Made by a program: the position numbers and the translations under genes. The notes under the pieces were generated by a model that saw nothing but the letters and a program-made list of their open reading frames with translations, did not search any database and was not told the origin of the DNA. Source: Labilibacter sediminis (GTDB taxonomy: Bacteria > Bacteroidota > Bacteroidia > Bacteroidales > Marinilabiliaceae). Taken from it: 64,000 bases of DNA. Shown piece by piece: positions 18,669 through 27,410 of this stretch (position 1 is its first letter; every line of letters begins with the position of its first letter). The stretch lies in NCBI RefSeq assembly GCF_005877885.1, contig NZ_VCHY01000010.1:124001-188000 (forward strand). The letters are read 5' to 3'.

Positions 18669-20126
18669 ATGGCAAATATATTGGGCTTTACATTGGGGAG
18701 TAAGTTTCCTAACACCGAAAAATATGAGAATGAGAACCAAAATCTTATCAATGATTTCAATAAATTTCATGCCCTTGAAAAATCAGATACTATAATTCGT
18801 TTTTTTGAATTAGATACTTTAATTCATTCAGGCGATTTTGAAAAGAAAGTTTTAAAACTTAAAAAGGAAACCTTTAAAGATACTGAAGCTTACCAAAAAT
18901 TCCGTAAGTACAAAGAATACAAACGCTCTGCAAATGTAAAGCGCTACAATAAGTTAATAAAGGAAAATAAGGCTGACGAAGAAGATACGTTAAAAGCAAC
19001 TAACGAAGTTCAAACATATTTGAAACTTAAAAAATATGTTGAATCAGAAGAATTTGCAACCATAAAAAAAGAATCTGATGCTAAAGAATTTAAAGGTTCG
19101 GATGCTTTTAAAAACTTTTCAGAATACAAAAAACTCAAACGCTCGTCAACCGTAAAGCGTTATAACAAATTAGCCTTAAAAAATAGGATAGCAGAAATAG
19201 AAGAGTTAAAAAACAGTACTGAGATCCAGACTCATAACGACCTTAAAAATTATATTGAATCGGATGAATACGCCACTATCAAAAAAGAAATGAGCGACAA
19301 ACATCGATTCAAAAAAACAAAAGAATATCAACTTCAGGAAGAGCATAAAGCGCTAAGCAAAACTGAAGATGTTATTTGGTTTTTAAAAACAAAAAACAAA
19401 AACTCATTTCACGAATTAGACAAATGGGATCTTACTTTTGAAGATGATTTTAATGGTACTAAGCTAGACGAAAGCAAATGGATAACCGGTTACTATTGGG
19501 GAAAGGCGCTTTTAAACGACACATATGTACAAGCCAACGAAAAACAATTCTTTAAAAAAGAGAATATAGAATTACGCGATGGCTGTGCCAGAATAATTTC
19601 CAGAAACGAACGATGCAAAGGTAAGGTTTGGAATCCTGAACTGGGTTTTGTTCCTCAAGATTTTGAATACACCTCCGGATTATTAAGCACTGGTCAAAGC
19701 TTTAGGCAGAAATTTGGAAGGTTTGAAGCCAAAATTAAGTTTAACCATACATATCCGGCCGCGCATACATTCTGGCTTTTAGCAGAGCAGATAGCACCAC
19801 AAATTAATATTTTAAAGACTCCGGAAAAAAGTAACAAGAAAATTGAAGTCGGACATTTTTGGGCCAACGACAAAGAGTTATTACAAAAAACACAAAACGT
19901 TAAAATACCTGGCTCTTCTGATCAATTCTATATTTACACTCTGGAATGGTCAAAGAATAAGCTGGAGTGGAAAATAAATGGTGTACCGGTATACACACAA
20001 ACAGAAAACGTTCCTCAGGAAGCAATGTATATCTCACTCAGCTCACATTTTACCAGTACGCCTTCATCTGAAAAATTACCTATTTCGATGGATGTAGATT
20101 GGGTAAGATGCTACCAGTTAAACTAA
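18669..20126 (+). CDS. Cytoplasmic repeat protein with a degenerate GH16-like domain
   Basis: This 485-residue protein has no signal peptide. Residues about 40-240 contain three diverged, highly charged helical repeats of roughly 70-80 residues. For example FKDTEAYQKFRKYKEYKR...VKRYNKL recurs as FKGSDAFKNFSEYKKLKR...VKRYNKL, and LKKYVESEEFATIKKE recurs as LKNYIESDEYATIKKE. Residues about 252-485 match the GH16/laminarinase jelly roll: LTFEDDFNGTKLDESKW, YTSGLLSTG, FGRFEAKIKF, TFWLL, YIYTLEWS, KLEWKINGVPVY, and MDVDWVRCYQ at the end. At the catalytic E-x-D-x-x-E site it has Q378-I-N380-I-L-K383, so all three acids are replaced. It is probably a non-catalytic glycan- or protein-binding protein acting inside the cell. 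Function unknown. Confidence 0.75.
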   Translation: MANILGFTLGSKFPNTEKYENENQNLINDFNKFHALEKSDTIIRFFELDTLIHSGDFEKKVLKLKKETFKDTEAYQKFRKYKEYKRSANVKRYNKLIKENKADEEDTLKATNEVQTYLKLKKYVESEEFATIKKESDAKEFKGSDAFKNFSEYKKLKRSSTVKRYNKLALKNRIAEIEELKNSTEIQTHNDLKNYIESDEYATIKKEMSDKHRFKKTKEYQLQEEHKALSKTEDVIWFLKTKNKNSFHELDKWDLTFEDDFNGTKLDESKWITGYYWGKALLNDTYVQANEKQFFKKENIELRDGCARIISRNERCKGKVWNPELGFVPQDFEYTSGLLSTGQSFRQKFGRFEAKIKFNHTYPAAHTFWLLAEQIAPQINILKTPEKSNKKIEVGHFWANDKELLQKTQNVKIPGSSDQFYIYTLEWSKNKLEWKINGVPVYTQTENVPQEAMYISLSSHFTSTPSSEKLPISMDVDWVRCYQLN

Positions 20127-20182
20127 CACTTTAAAATCCAATTAGCATTTAATCCAACGATTTAATGTCGATCATAACTTAA

Positions 20183-20222
20183 AAAAATGGCTGTTTCTAC
20201 TATTTAAGAAACAGCCATTTTT
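20183..20222. terminator. Bidirectional terminator
   Basis: Arms AAAAATGGCTGTTTCT (20183-20198) and AGAAACAGCCATTTTT (20207-20222) pair over 16 bases, with A and T runs on the two sides. They serve the convergent genes ending at 20126 and 20241. Confidence 0.9.
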
Positions 20223-20240
20223 TGTATAATTTCATGAAAC

Positions 20241-22466
20241 TTACATCACAGAATCAATACGTGATACATTGTATACCCCTTTTACATTCTTAATTTTCTT
20301 TATCAGTAAATTTAACATCTCCGTATCATTTACAAAAACAGTAACTGTACCTAAAAAACTTCCTTCATCAGAATCAATCGATATAGATCTCATTTTCATT
20401 TTAAGGTCTTTGGTAATTACCTGACTAATATTACTAACAATACCAATATCATCACTTCCTGTAACCTTAAGTGTAGCCTGAAAGCTTCCTGAAGCACCTG
20501 TTGTCCACTGTGCATTTACAATTCGGTAGCCAAATTTTGTCTTCATCTCGGGAGCATTCGGGCACTGCGCTCTATGAATTTTAATTCCTCCCGATACGGC
20601 AACAAATCCAAAAATTTCATCTCCAAAAATAGGATTACAACATTTGGCCAATGAATAATCCACGTTTTTCAGATTCCTGTCAATCATTAAAACGTCATCA
20701 TTTCCCAAATGCTCTTCTTCTACATTAGGCACAAAATTGGTAGCACTCTTATTTGAGGCAACCTCTGCTTTATCTTTTTCGCTCTCCTTCTTTTCCTGAT
20801 TTTGTATATACTCCTTAACACTGGAAATATCAATTTCTCCCGTAGCAATTTCTCTAAAGAAATCATTGATACTTTTCATTTTAAAGTGCTTAACCAACTG
20901 GTGTGTTAACTGATCGGTAAGCTCCAGCTTCCAGTTCTTTAAACGCCTTTCCAATGTTTCTCGTCCAAACTCCGACTCTTTATACTGTAAATCTTTAAGT
21001 GCCTGCTTAAGTTTAGACTTAGCACGTGAAGTAGCTACAACATTCAGCCATTCAGCCCTTGGCTCCTGGTTATTCGATGTGATGACCTCAATATGGTCAC
21101 CATTTTTCAATACCTGTTTAATGGATGCATGCTTTCCATTTACTTTTGCTCCAATACATCTCTTACCAACTCCCGAATGGATATCAAAGGCAAAATCTAA
21201 AATAGTAGCCCCTTTAGGCAGCCTTTTCAACTCCCCCTTTGGTGTAAACACAAAAACCTCTTCATCATACAGGTTTAGCTTAAAATCATCGATAAAGTCA
21301 ATGGCATTACGCTCCGGGTTTTCAAGTACTTCACGAATGTTTCCTAACCACTCGTCCATACCTTTTTCACCCTCTCCCCCCTTGTATTTCCAGTGAGCTG
21401 CTAAACCTTTTTCGGCCACCTCATTCATTCGATGCGTTCTAATTTGCACCTCTACCCATTTTTTTTCGGGGCCAAGCACCGTAGTATGTAAAGATTCATA
21501 CCCGTTTGATTTAGGAATAGATAACCAGTCTCTTAACCTCGAAGGGTTCGGCTGATACCTGTCGGTAACCATAGAATATACCTTCCAACAATCGGCTTTT
21601 TCATCTTTTTCCTTACTATCCAATATCACACGAATGGCAAACAGATCATATACCTTCTCAAAAGGTGTATTCTGTTTTTTCATTTTATTATGAATAGAGT
21701 GAATAGTCTTTGTGCGTCCTTTGATCGAAAATTTTAACCCTGCTACTTCCAGTTCCTTTTTAATCGGTGCAATAAAGTCCTTGATGTACTTATCACGCGC
21801 ACGCTTTGTTTCATTAAGCTTTTTAGCGATAAAACTATATACCTCACGATTGGTATACTTCATTACACCATCTTCCATTTCAGACTTAATGGCATAAAGG
21901 CCTAATCTATGCGCCATTGGTGCATATAAATATCCTACTTCAGCGGCAATTTTTTGTTGACTCTCCGGCTGATAAAGGTTTAAACTTCGCATGGTTTGTA
22001 AACGATCTGCCAAAATAATCAGGATTACCCTTACGTCCTCAGCAAAAGTCAACAATAGCTTACGAAAATTTTCTGTTTCTATGGATGTATCCTTGGTGTA
22101 TAACTCCTTAACTTTTAACAAACCACCCACGATGGCCTCTACACTCTCTCCAAATACTTCTGCAATTTCATGCTTTTCCACATCCTCATGTTGCACCACA
22201 TCATACAATAGCGCACAAATCACAGACGTACGTCCTAAACCAATTTCTGACGAAACTATATTTGCTACCTCAAGAGAATGAATAGCAGACAATTTACCCG
22301 AAGGCCTTCGAAACTCCTTCTTCCTGCTTAATGCCATTTCAATGGCCTGTCTCACTTCCTTTACATCATCATCGCTAAGAATATTTTTACAAGCCTTCAA
22401 CAGGCTTCGGTAATTTCGGGTTATTGCAAGTTTTTCTTCAGTACTAATATCTATTTGGTTCTCCAT
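20241..22466 (-). CDS. rel: RelA/SpoT-family (p)ppGpp synthetase with inactive hydrolase domain
   Basis: The 741-residue protein has the full long-RSH layout: HD domain (about 45-200), synthetase (about 235-350), TGS (about 400-460), helical/zinc-finger region and ACT (about 665-741). The synthetase looks intact: RTKTIHSIHNKM, YDLFAIRVI, IPKSNGYESLHTTV and VEVQIRT. The hydrolase is not. Where bifunctional enzymes have HDVVED, this has Y88-D-V-V-Q-H, and ADRLHN is ADRLQT. Metal-binding His, both downstream acids and the Asn are therefore changed, while His63 remains. The expected activity is GTP/GDP pyrophosphorylation without hydrolysis, so another hydrolase should exist elsewhere. It is transcribed alone. 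Confidence 0.9.
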   Translation of the reverse strand: MENQIDISTEEKLAITRNYRSLLKACKNILSDDDVKEVRQAIEMALSRKKEFRRPSGKLSAIHSLEVANIVSSEIGLGRTSVICALLYDVVQHEDVEKHEIAEVFGESVEAIVGGLLKVKELYTKDTSIETENFRKLLLTFAEDVRVILIILADRLQTMRSLNLYQPESQQKIAAEVGYLYAPMAHRLGLYAIKSEMEDGVMKYTNREVYSFIAKKLNETKRARDKYIKDFIAPIKKELEVAGLKFSIKGRTKTIHSIHNKMKKQNTPFEKVYDLFAIRVILDSKEKDEKADCWKVYSMVTDRYQPNPSRLRDWLSIPKSNGYESLHTTVLGPEKKWVEVQIRTHRMNEVAEKGLAAHWKYKGGEGEKGMDEWLGNIREVLENPERNAIDFIDDFKLNLYDEEVFVFTPKGELKRLPKGATILDFAFDIHSGVGKRCIGAKVNGKHASIKQVLKNGDHIEVITSNNQEPRAEWLNVVATSRAKSKLKQALKDLQYKESEFGRETLERRLKNWKLELTDQLTHQLVKHFKMKSINDFFREIATGEIDISSVKEYIQNQEKKESEKDKAEVASNKSATNFVPNVEEEHLGNDDVLMIDRNLKNVDYSLAKCCNPIFGDEIFGFVAVSGGIKIHRAQCPNAPEMKTKFGYRIVNAQWTTGASGSFQATLKVTGSDDIGIVSNISQVITKDLKMKMRSISIDSDEGSFLGTVTVFVNDTEMLNLLIKKIKNVKGVYNVSRIDSVM

Positions 22467-22683
22467 ATTTCAATTTCGTTCTTGCCAAAAACCTTTTGGT
22501 GTTTTGTGTGATTAATCTCCTTAAAAAATAAAGCGTCAGAACGCTTGTCCCCAAAATTAACCCACAAATGTATTTAAACAAAACATTCAGCCAAAACCTT
22601 TCGTTTAAAGTTGACTTTTTATGGCATTAATGGTATATTAAATGATATATAAAGCAGTATTAATTATTTAAAACTAAGGAGTT

Positions 22684-22971
22684 ATGAAAAATAGTGGTTT
22701 GTTTTTAGGTGGTTTATTGGCAGGGGCAATTATGGGAGCAGCAACTGCATTGTTATTTGCTCCTCAAAATGGTAGCGAAACACGTAAACAACTAAAAGAA
22801 AAGCTTAATGAGCTTGAAAAAGAAATGAATGCTACCAAAGAAAAAATGAAAGTAAAAGGTGGTGAACTAAAAGATGAGCTTAAGAAAAAAGTTCATATGA
22901 TTGAAGAAAAAATTGAAAAGCTTTTGGAAGAATATAAAAATACATTAGAACCAACCAGTAGTGCTAACTAA
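22684..22971 (+). CDS. YtxH domain-containing small protein
   Basis: This 95-residue protein starts MKNSGLFLGGLLAGAIMGAATALLFAPQNGSETRKQL, the YtxH pattern of a glycine/alanine-rich membrane helix followed by APxxGxxTR. A long charged coiled coil follows (about 38-88). A clear AAGGAG lies 3 bases before the ATG, which is unusual for this phylum. It is the first gene of a three-gene envelope cluster with a holin-like membrane protein and a small helical protein. Family members are linked to stress and envelope; the exact role is unknown. Confidence 0.75.
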   Translation: MKNSGLFLGGLLAGAIMGAATALLFAPQNGSETRKQLKEKLNELEKEMNATKEKMKVKGGELKDELKKKVHMIEEKIEKLLEEYKNTLEPTSSAN

Positions 22972-22997
22972 TGTTATTTTATATCACATTTTTTGCT

Positions 22998-23041
22998 GCC
23001 TGAATCAAATTTCTTATTTTCAAAAGAAATTAGTTTCAGGC
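22998..23041 (+). terminator. Probable terminator or attenuator after the YtxH gene
   Basis: An 18-base stem with two mismatches (GCCTGAATCAAATTTCTT against AAGAAATTAGTTTCAGGC) is followed by CTTTTATT. It may partly separate the YtxH gene from the next two genes. Confidence 0.55.
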
Positions 23042-23100
23042 CTTTTATTAATTCCTGAGCTTTTAAATTTTAGTTGTATTCAAGTTAATACCTTAACTCT

Positions 23101-23478
23101 ATGACAGATAAAAACGAAAGCATATCCGAAGAGTTTACTTCTGTAAAAAAAGAGGTTGAATCGTATATTCAAAATAAAATTGACCTTACCAAATTGCACC
23201 TGGCAGAAGACTTAAGTCGCTTTGTGAGTGGCTTTGCCGTTAAAATAGTTTTGTTCTATATTGGTTTCTTTGTACTTATGTTTGTATCAATAGCAGGGGC
23301 TTTTGCAATTGGTTCCTATACGGATAGTAACGAGCTTGGTTTTGTAATTGTTGCCGGTGTTTATTTTCTATTGGGACTTATATCCTTAATGCTCAGAAGA
23401 AGTATGATACAAAAACCTATTATCAAAGCATTTATCCACTTATTTTTTCCAAACTACAGCCATTATGACAAAAAATAG
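23101..23478 (+). CDS. Phage-holin-family (Holin_X/YqjE-like) membrane protein
   Basis: The 125-residue protein has an amphipathic N-terminus (VKKEVESYIQNKIDLTKLHLAEDLSRF) and two membrane helices (about 45-72 and 80-100) with a short loop, then a basic tail. This is the Holin_X/DUF1469 layout, which despite the name is a chromosomal envelope family. Its last 14 bases overlap the next gene, so the two are translationally coupled. It is grouped with YtxH, an arrangement like the YqjC-D-E group of other bacteria. The molecular function is not established. Confidence 0.7.
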   Translation: MTDKNESISEEFTSVKKEVESYIQNKIDLTKLHLAEDLSRFVSGFAVKIVLFYIGFFVLMFVSIAGAFAIGSYTDSNELGFVIVAGVYFLLGLISLMLRRSMIQKPIIKAFIHLFFPNYSHYDKK

Positions 23479-23758
23479 ATATTCTCATATAAAATCATTT
23501 GAAGACTTTAAAAAGGAGAAAATGAGGCTTTATTATGAAGTTCAGCTTTCTGAAAAAAAGTTAGAAATTAAAAGGTTAGAGCTTAAAGAGTATATTAATC
23601 CTATTCGTTTATTTGCTTCAATATTTCAGGAATTGGCTAAGCCCATGTTTGAGTTTGTACAATCAATGATCTCAAAATTTTTTAGCAAAAAAAAGGATGA
23701 GGCAAATCCCGGGCAAAATAAAACCCCTGAAAAACCATCTGAAGAATGCGATGATTAA
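23465..23758 (+). CDS. Small helical envelope-cluster protein
   Basis: This 97-residue hypothetical protein begins inside the 3' end of the holin-like gene. It has a charged amphipathic region (about 10-55: FEDFKKEKMRLYYEVQLSEKKLEIKRLELKE, broken by a Pro) and a moderately hydrophobic helix (about 55-75), with a polar tail. No catalytic motif was found. Position and overlap suggest it works with the YtxH and holin-like proteins, perhaps as an associated peripheral component. No family was recognised. Confidence 0.6.
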   Translation: MTKNRYSHIKSFEDFKKEKMRLYYEVQLSEKKLEIKRLELKEYINPIRLFASIFQELAKPMFEFVQSMISKFFSKKKDEANPGQNKTPEKPSEECDD

Positions 23759-23787
23759 GCAGGGGCTTGCTTTTTAATATTTTATAA

Positions 23788-24921
23788 TTAAGGATAGAAA
23801 ACAAAATCGCGAGGCATCTCTCCTACCACAATATATTCATCGTCCTTATTTAATCCGTACCTGTCAAAAATATAAACCTTATCGTTGGCAGAACCACCAT
23901 CTATATCTAAAGCACAATAGTATTCTCCTGTTTTAGGATTAATTTTAATGGCATCAAAAACAATATCAGTATAATCCCCTTCAAAAAACTTCTCATCAGT
24001 TGACGGTAACTCACTTGCACCAATACTCATTTGATAAGTGCCATTATTTATATAAAATATATAAACCCCGCTCGATGAGCGTGCTAAACAGTTTCTTCCA
24101 TTTCCAATATAACCATCTTCAACTTCTTTACCATCAAACGGAAAAACAGTTACAGCATGAGATCCATAGCTCACCTTAGCTAGTCCTGCATTAACAACCT
24201 TACCTGATTCGTTTTGTACCCCTTTACACAGCACCCAAATATCGTTATTTATATCGATCACCATCTCAACAGGAGTCTTTAATTTGCCTCCTATTAACTC
24301 ATCAACCTCTTGTTCCAGATACACTGTATCAGTTACAACTTGTTTTGTAATATCAATAACCATAATGGTCGAATCCTGATTATCCTGACTTCCGCTATTG
24401 GCCACATATACTTTTTTTCCCTGGGCATATAACATTCGAGTAGGATATTTTCCAACGTCAATGGTAGCAACACTTGAATGTGTTGTGGCATCTAATACAA
24501 TAACTTCACCTGAGTTCGCATCGGTTTCGGTTCCTTGTGAGGCATAAATAAATCGATCTGAAACAGCCGTAACATCAGTTAAGTTCGTGTAGCCAGCGAT
24601 AGAGCCTGTACTCTTAAAATCCTTTGGATCGATAACCTCTATAACCTGCTGTCCATTTGCTTCTGTTAATATATAACCGGTGTCCTTTCTCATGGAAAAG
24701 GCTATTAATTCATCTCCTAAAGAACTTCCGTTAACATCTTTATAAATATCTAAAGCCAAGGTATCTTTACCGTCGTTATAATAACAAACAGTACCACCCT
24801 GATTCATAATAAATACGCCTTTTAATGACTTATCGGTATCTAATCCTGAGTAATCTGAATTACACGAAGTAATAGATAATGCCACAATTAGAATAACCGC
24901 GATTTGGTATAATCCCTTCAT
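23788..24921 (-). CDS. BtuG-like beta-propeller surface lipoprotein (DUF5074/YncE-like)
   Basis: The 377-residue protein has a lipoprotein signal (lipobox SITSC, Cys20). The rest reads as a seven-bladed YncE-type propeller: GVFIMNQGGTVCYYNDG, VIDPKDFKSTGSIAGYTNLTDV, VIVLDATTHSSVATIDVGKYPTRMLYAQGKKVYVANSG and WVLCKG, ending DEYIVVGEMPRDFVFYP. Such DUF5074 lipoproteins include BtuG, which binds corrinoids at the cell surface and hands them to BtuB. It is transcribed divergently from the riboswitch-controlled receptor at 25426, with a second paralogue at 27411, so a role in cobalamin capture is inferred. A -7 element TATATTTG lies at 24958-24951. Confidence 0.68.
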   Translation of the reverse strand: MKGLYQIAVILIVALSITSCNSDYSGLDTDKSLKGVFIMNQGGTVCYYNDGKDTLALDIYKDVNGSSLGDELIAFSMRKDTGYILTEANGQQVIEVIDPKDFKSTGSIAGYTNLTDVTAVSDRFIYASQGTETDANSGEVIVLDATTHSSVATIDVGKYPTRMLYAQGKKVYVANSGSQDNQDSTIMVIDITKQVVTDTVYLEQEVDELIGGKLKTPVEMVIDINNDIWVLCKGVQNESGKVVNAGLAKVSYGSHAVTVFPFDGKEVEDGYIGNGRNCLARSSSGVYIFYINNGTYQMSIGASELPSTDEKFFEGDYTDIVFDAIKINPKTGEYYCALDIDGGSANDKVYIFDRYGLNKDDEYIVVGEMPRDFVFYP

Positions 24922-25126
24922 TTGATTAAAAATTTTCTAAAATTCAAATGCAAATATAAGATTTCGATCTATAATATATCATTATACATTCGTATTTAAT
25001 TTATAATATCGCAAATACCTCAAATCAATTGAAACAATTCTACTCTTTAATCATTCCATTATATATACTGAATCAAACTCCACAACAAAATCACAAAAAA
25101 AATGCATTGGATATTCTTTTTTTATA

Positions 25127-25134
25127 TATTTTTG
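25127..25134 (+). promoter_or_regulatory. Promoter of the riboswitch-btuB transcript (-7 element)
   Basis: TATTTTTG matches TAnnTTTG, with TTG 17 bases upstream at 25107-25109. It would start transcription near 25140, about 30 bases before the riboswitch core. Confidence 0.45.
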
Positions 25135-25169
25135 CATCTAATTTGGTTTTTATTGATAACACTATCAAT

Positions 25170-25376
25170 AAAATAAAAGGGAATCCGGTGCTTAGAGCAT
25201 ATCTAAAATTCCGGAGCTGTACCCGCAGCTGTAAGTTCTTTAATTGTTGCTGAACTACTATAGCCACTGTTCTTAAAATAATAGAATGGGAAGGCATCAG
25301 CAACAGGAACGAGCCAGAATACCTGCCAAAAATGTTTAACTAAAAGCTTCGGGAGCTAGGCTGTTAAAGGTATTCT
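25170..25376 (+). promoter_or_regulatory. Cobalamin riboswitch
   Basis: The conserved core is easy to read: GGGAATCCGGTG (25179-25190), CCGGAGCTGTACCCGCAGCTGT (25211-25232, containing the L5 CCCGC), GCCACTG (25263-25269), GGGAAGGC (25288-25295), and the B12 box GAGCCAGAATACCTGCC (25311-25327). Downstream, a hairpin with stem TTTAAC/GTTAAA (25335-25340 with 25363-25368) carries the loop TCGGG. Its CGGG (25350-25353) is complementary to L5 CCCG (25222-25225), the kissing loop of this riboswitch class. The following GGTATTCT (25369-25376) can pair with AGAATACC of the B12 box. It should repress the receptor gene at 25426 when cobalamin is plentiful. Confidence 0.92.
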
Positions 25377-25425
25377 ATACAGAGCATCTTTTCTCTTATC
25401 TCCCTGGTCATTATTAATATTAAAG

Positions 25426-27393
25426 ATGTTTAGAGTTTTTTTGCTGTTTTTTTTACTAGGATCGTTCAGCTTGCATGCTCATGCCCAAGGTATGATTTTG
25501 CTTAGTGACTCTTTACACTCCCATTTACTGGATACCATTGAAATTCAGGAAGTGGAAATCATATCACCAGTTTCTAAGAAATATCAGGTAGGCAGTAAAA
25601 CACAGTCCTTTACTACAATGCAAAAACAAAGTGTTGAACATGGTTCATTAACGGGATTGGTTTCCAGATACACACCTGTATATATAAAATCTGATGCCGG
25701 AGGATTAGCTACATTTCGTTTTAGAGGTACCTCTTCCAATCATACATCAGTAATGGTTGGAAGTTTGGATATAAACTCGTTAACATTAGGGAGTTCAAAC
25801 TCAAATAATATTCCGATCTACCTATTTGACAATGTTAACTTAATGTTCGGAAGTTCTTCTGCTTCAAATGGATCTGGATCAATAGGAGGAAGTGTGGGAT
25901 TAGATTTTCAAGAAACTTGGACGAATGGATTTAAAGGTGACATCCGCACTTCCGCTGGTTCTTTTGGTGAATATTCATTGGGAACTAAGCTTTTTGTCGG
26001 CAATGGCAAATTTGAATCCATAACTCGCATTTTGTACTATCAGAAAAAGAACGATTTTGAGTTTACCAATACTGCTGATTATGATCATGAAAAACAACAG
26101 TATAATAGAGATACTCAGCGTTTTTCTTCTATTGAAAACAAACACATCATGCAACAGTTTAATTATAAAATAGATGATAATAGAAAAGTAACATCTATGA
26201 TATGGTTAAGCAATAACAGGCACGAAGCCCAACCAAATATGGCCGAAAATAAAGACGAAAGTTTAATCTCCCGTCCAATTGAGGATCGTAACATAAGGAG
26301 TTGGATAAAATACAATCAAAATTTTAATGATTTTAAATTTTATGCAAGCACAGGATATGTAAAAGACAAAACAGTTGATCACTTGGACGAATCCCAATCT
26401 ATTGGTACACAACGAATCGTTTCAGATGTAGGTCTAATTCAAAATAAAAAACGTTTAAAGTATCAACTTGATTTAAAGTACAAGTACATTGTTCCTGAAG
26501 TATACGCTTACGATGATAATATAATTGAGCAACATTTAGATTTTCATGGAGCACTCTTTTATAATATCCTACCTAATTTAAGAGCTACACTTAATGTAAG
26601 ACAACAATATGTTACCAGATTTGATGCTCCTTTTACTCCGGCTGTTGGTTTTGATTTATATATGCTAAAGACAGATCATCATGTTGTTAGGTTAGTTGGT
26701 AATGCACAACGCTCTTATCGAATTCCAACCTTTAATGACAGATATTGGGGGCAGGAAGGATATAGCGGTAATAAAGATGTTTTACCTGAGGATGGCCTTA
26801 ATTTTGAAGGAGGAGCTAATTATACCTATGGCAAAGATGATTTACTCTTAAAGATTAACTCAACCTACTTTTATATGGATGTAGATAACTGGATTATGTG
26901 GATTCAAAGATCTGAAGGTTGGAGAGCTGAAAATGTACTAAGAGTAATTAGTCAGGGCCTCGAATTACATGCTAATCTATGTTTTAAGCTTGGGAAAGTA
27001 AAGGTAAACACTGGTTTAAACTATACTTACAACAGCGCCATTAGAAAAGAATCTTCAAATAGTACAGATAAAATTAACCGACAGTTAGAGTATGCCCCTA
27101 AAAATATGGGTAATGCTTTTGCTTCTGTTAAGTATAACAACTATAGCTTAAACATCGACGGTTCATATACCGGAATAAGATATTATAACCAAACGGATGA
27201 CTATCTGGATGATTATACACTCGTAAATCTTTCTGCATATAAAAAAGTTGATCTCAAAACAGACAACCTGCAGATTGGCTTTCAAATAGATAATCTGTTT
27301 AACACTGAATACCAAAACCAATACAGGTACGCCATGCCTGAAAGAAGCTTTAGAATATCAGTTAAGTACAATTTAATAAACAATAAATCATAA
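25426..27393 (+). CDS. btuB: TonB-dependent cobalamin receptor (BtuB-like)
   Basis: The 655-residue outer-membrane receptor has a signal peptide (about 1-20, ending AHAQ), a TonB-box-like segment (DTIEIQEVEII, about 36-46), a plug (VSRYTPVYIKSDAGGLATFRFRGTSSNHTSVMVGSLDIN...) and a barrel ending with the aromatic terminal strand SFRISVKYNLI. It lacks the N-terminal carboxypeptidase-like domain of SusC proteins and has the size of BtuB. The cobalamin riboswitch in its leader and the adjacent BtuG-like propeller fix the substrate as cobalamin or another corrinoid with good certainty. Confidence 0.88.
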   Translation: MFRVFLLFFLLGSFSLHAHAQGMILLSDSLHSHLLDTIEIQEVEIISPVSKKYQVGSKTQSFTTMQKQSVEHGSLTGLVSRYTPVYIKSDAGGLATFRFRGTSSNHTSVMVGSLDINSLTLGSSNSNNIPIYLFDNVNLMFGSSSASNGSGSIGGSVGLDFQETWTNGFKGDIRTSAGSFGEYSLGTKLFVGNGKFESITRILYYQKKNDFEFTNTADYDHEKQQYNRDTQRFSSIENKHIMQQFNYKIDDNRKVTSMIWLSNNRHEAQPNMAENKDESLISRPIEDRNIRSWIKYNQNFNDFKFYASTGYVKDKTVDHLDESQSIGTQRIVSDVGLIQNKKRLKYQLDLKYKYIVPEVYAYDDNIIEQHLDFHGALFYNILPNLRATLNVRQQYVTRFDAPFTPAVGFDLYMLKTDHHVVRLVGNAQRSYRIPTFNDRYWGQEGYSGNKDVLPEDGLNFEGGANYTYGKDDLLLKINSTYFYMDVDNWIMWIQRSEGWRAENVLRVISQGLELHANLCFKLGKVKVNTGLNYTYNSAIRKESSNSTDKINRQLEYAPKNMGNAFASVKYNNYSLNIDGSYTGIRYYNQTDDYLDDYTLVNLSAYKKVDLKTDNLQIGFQIDNLFNTEYQNQYRYAMPERSFRISVKYNLINNKS

Positions 27394-27410
27394 ATATAAA
27401 ATCATTTAAA

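Noticed and set aside
23101-23478. Possible prophage lysis gene
   Set aside because: The 'holin' family name is misleading; there are no phage structural genes, integrase or endolysin nearby, and the neighbour is a YtxH protein.
25029-25253. Open frame of 74 codons upstream of btuB
   Set aside because: It overlaps the conserved core of the cobalamin riboswitch, whose RNA conservation explains the sequence.
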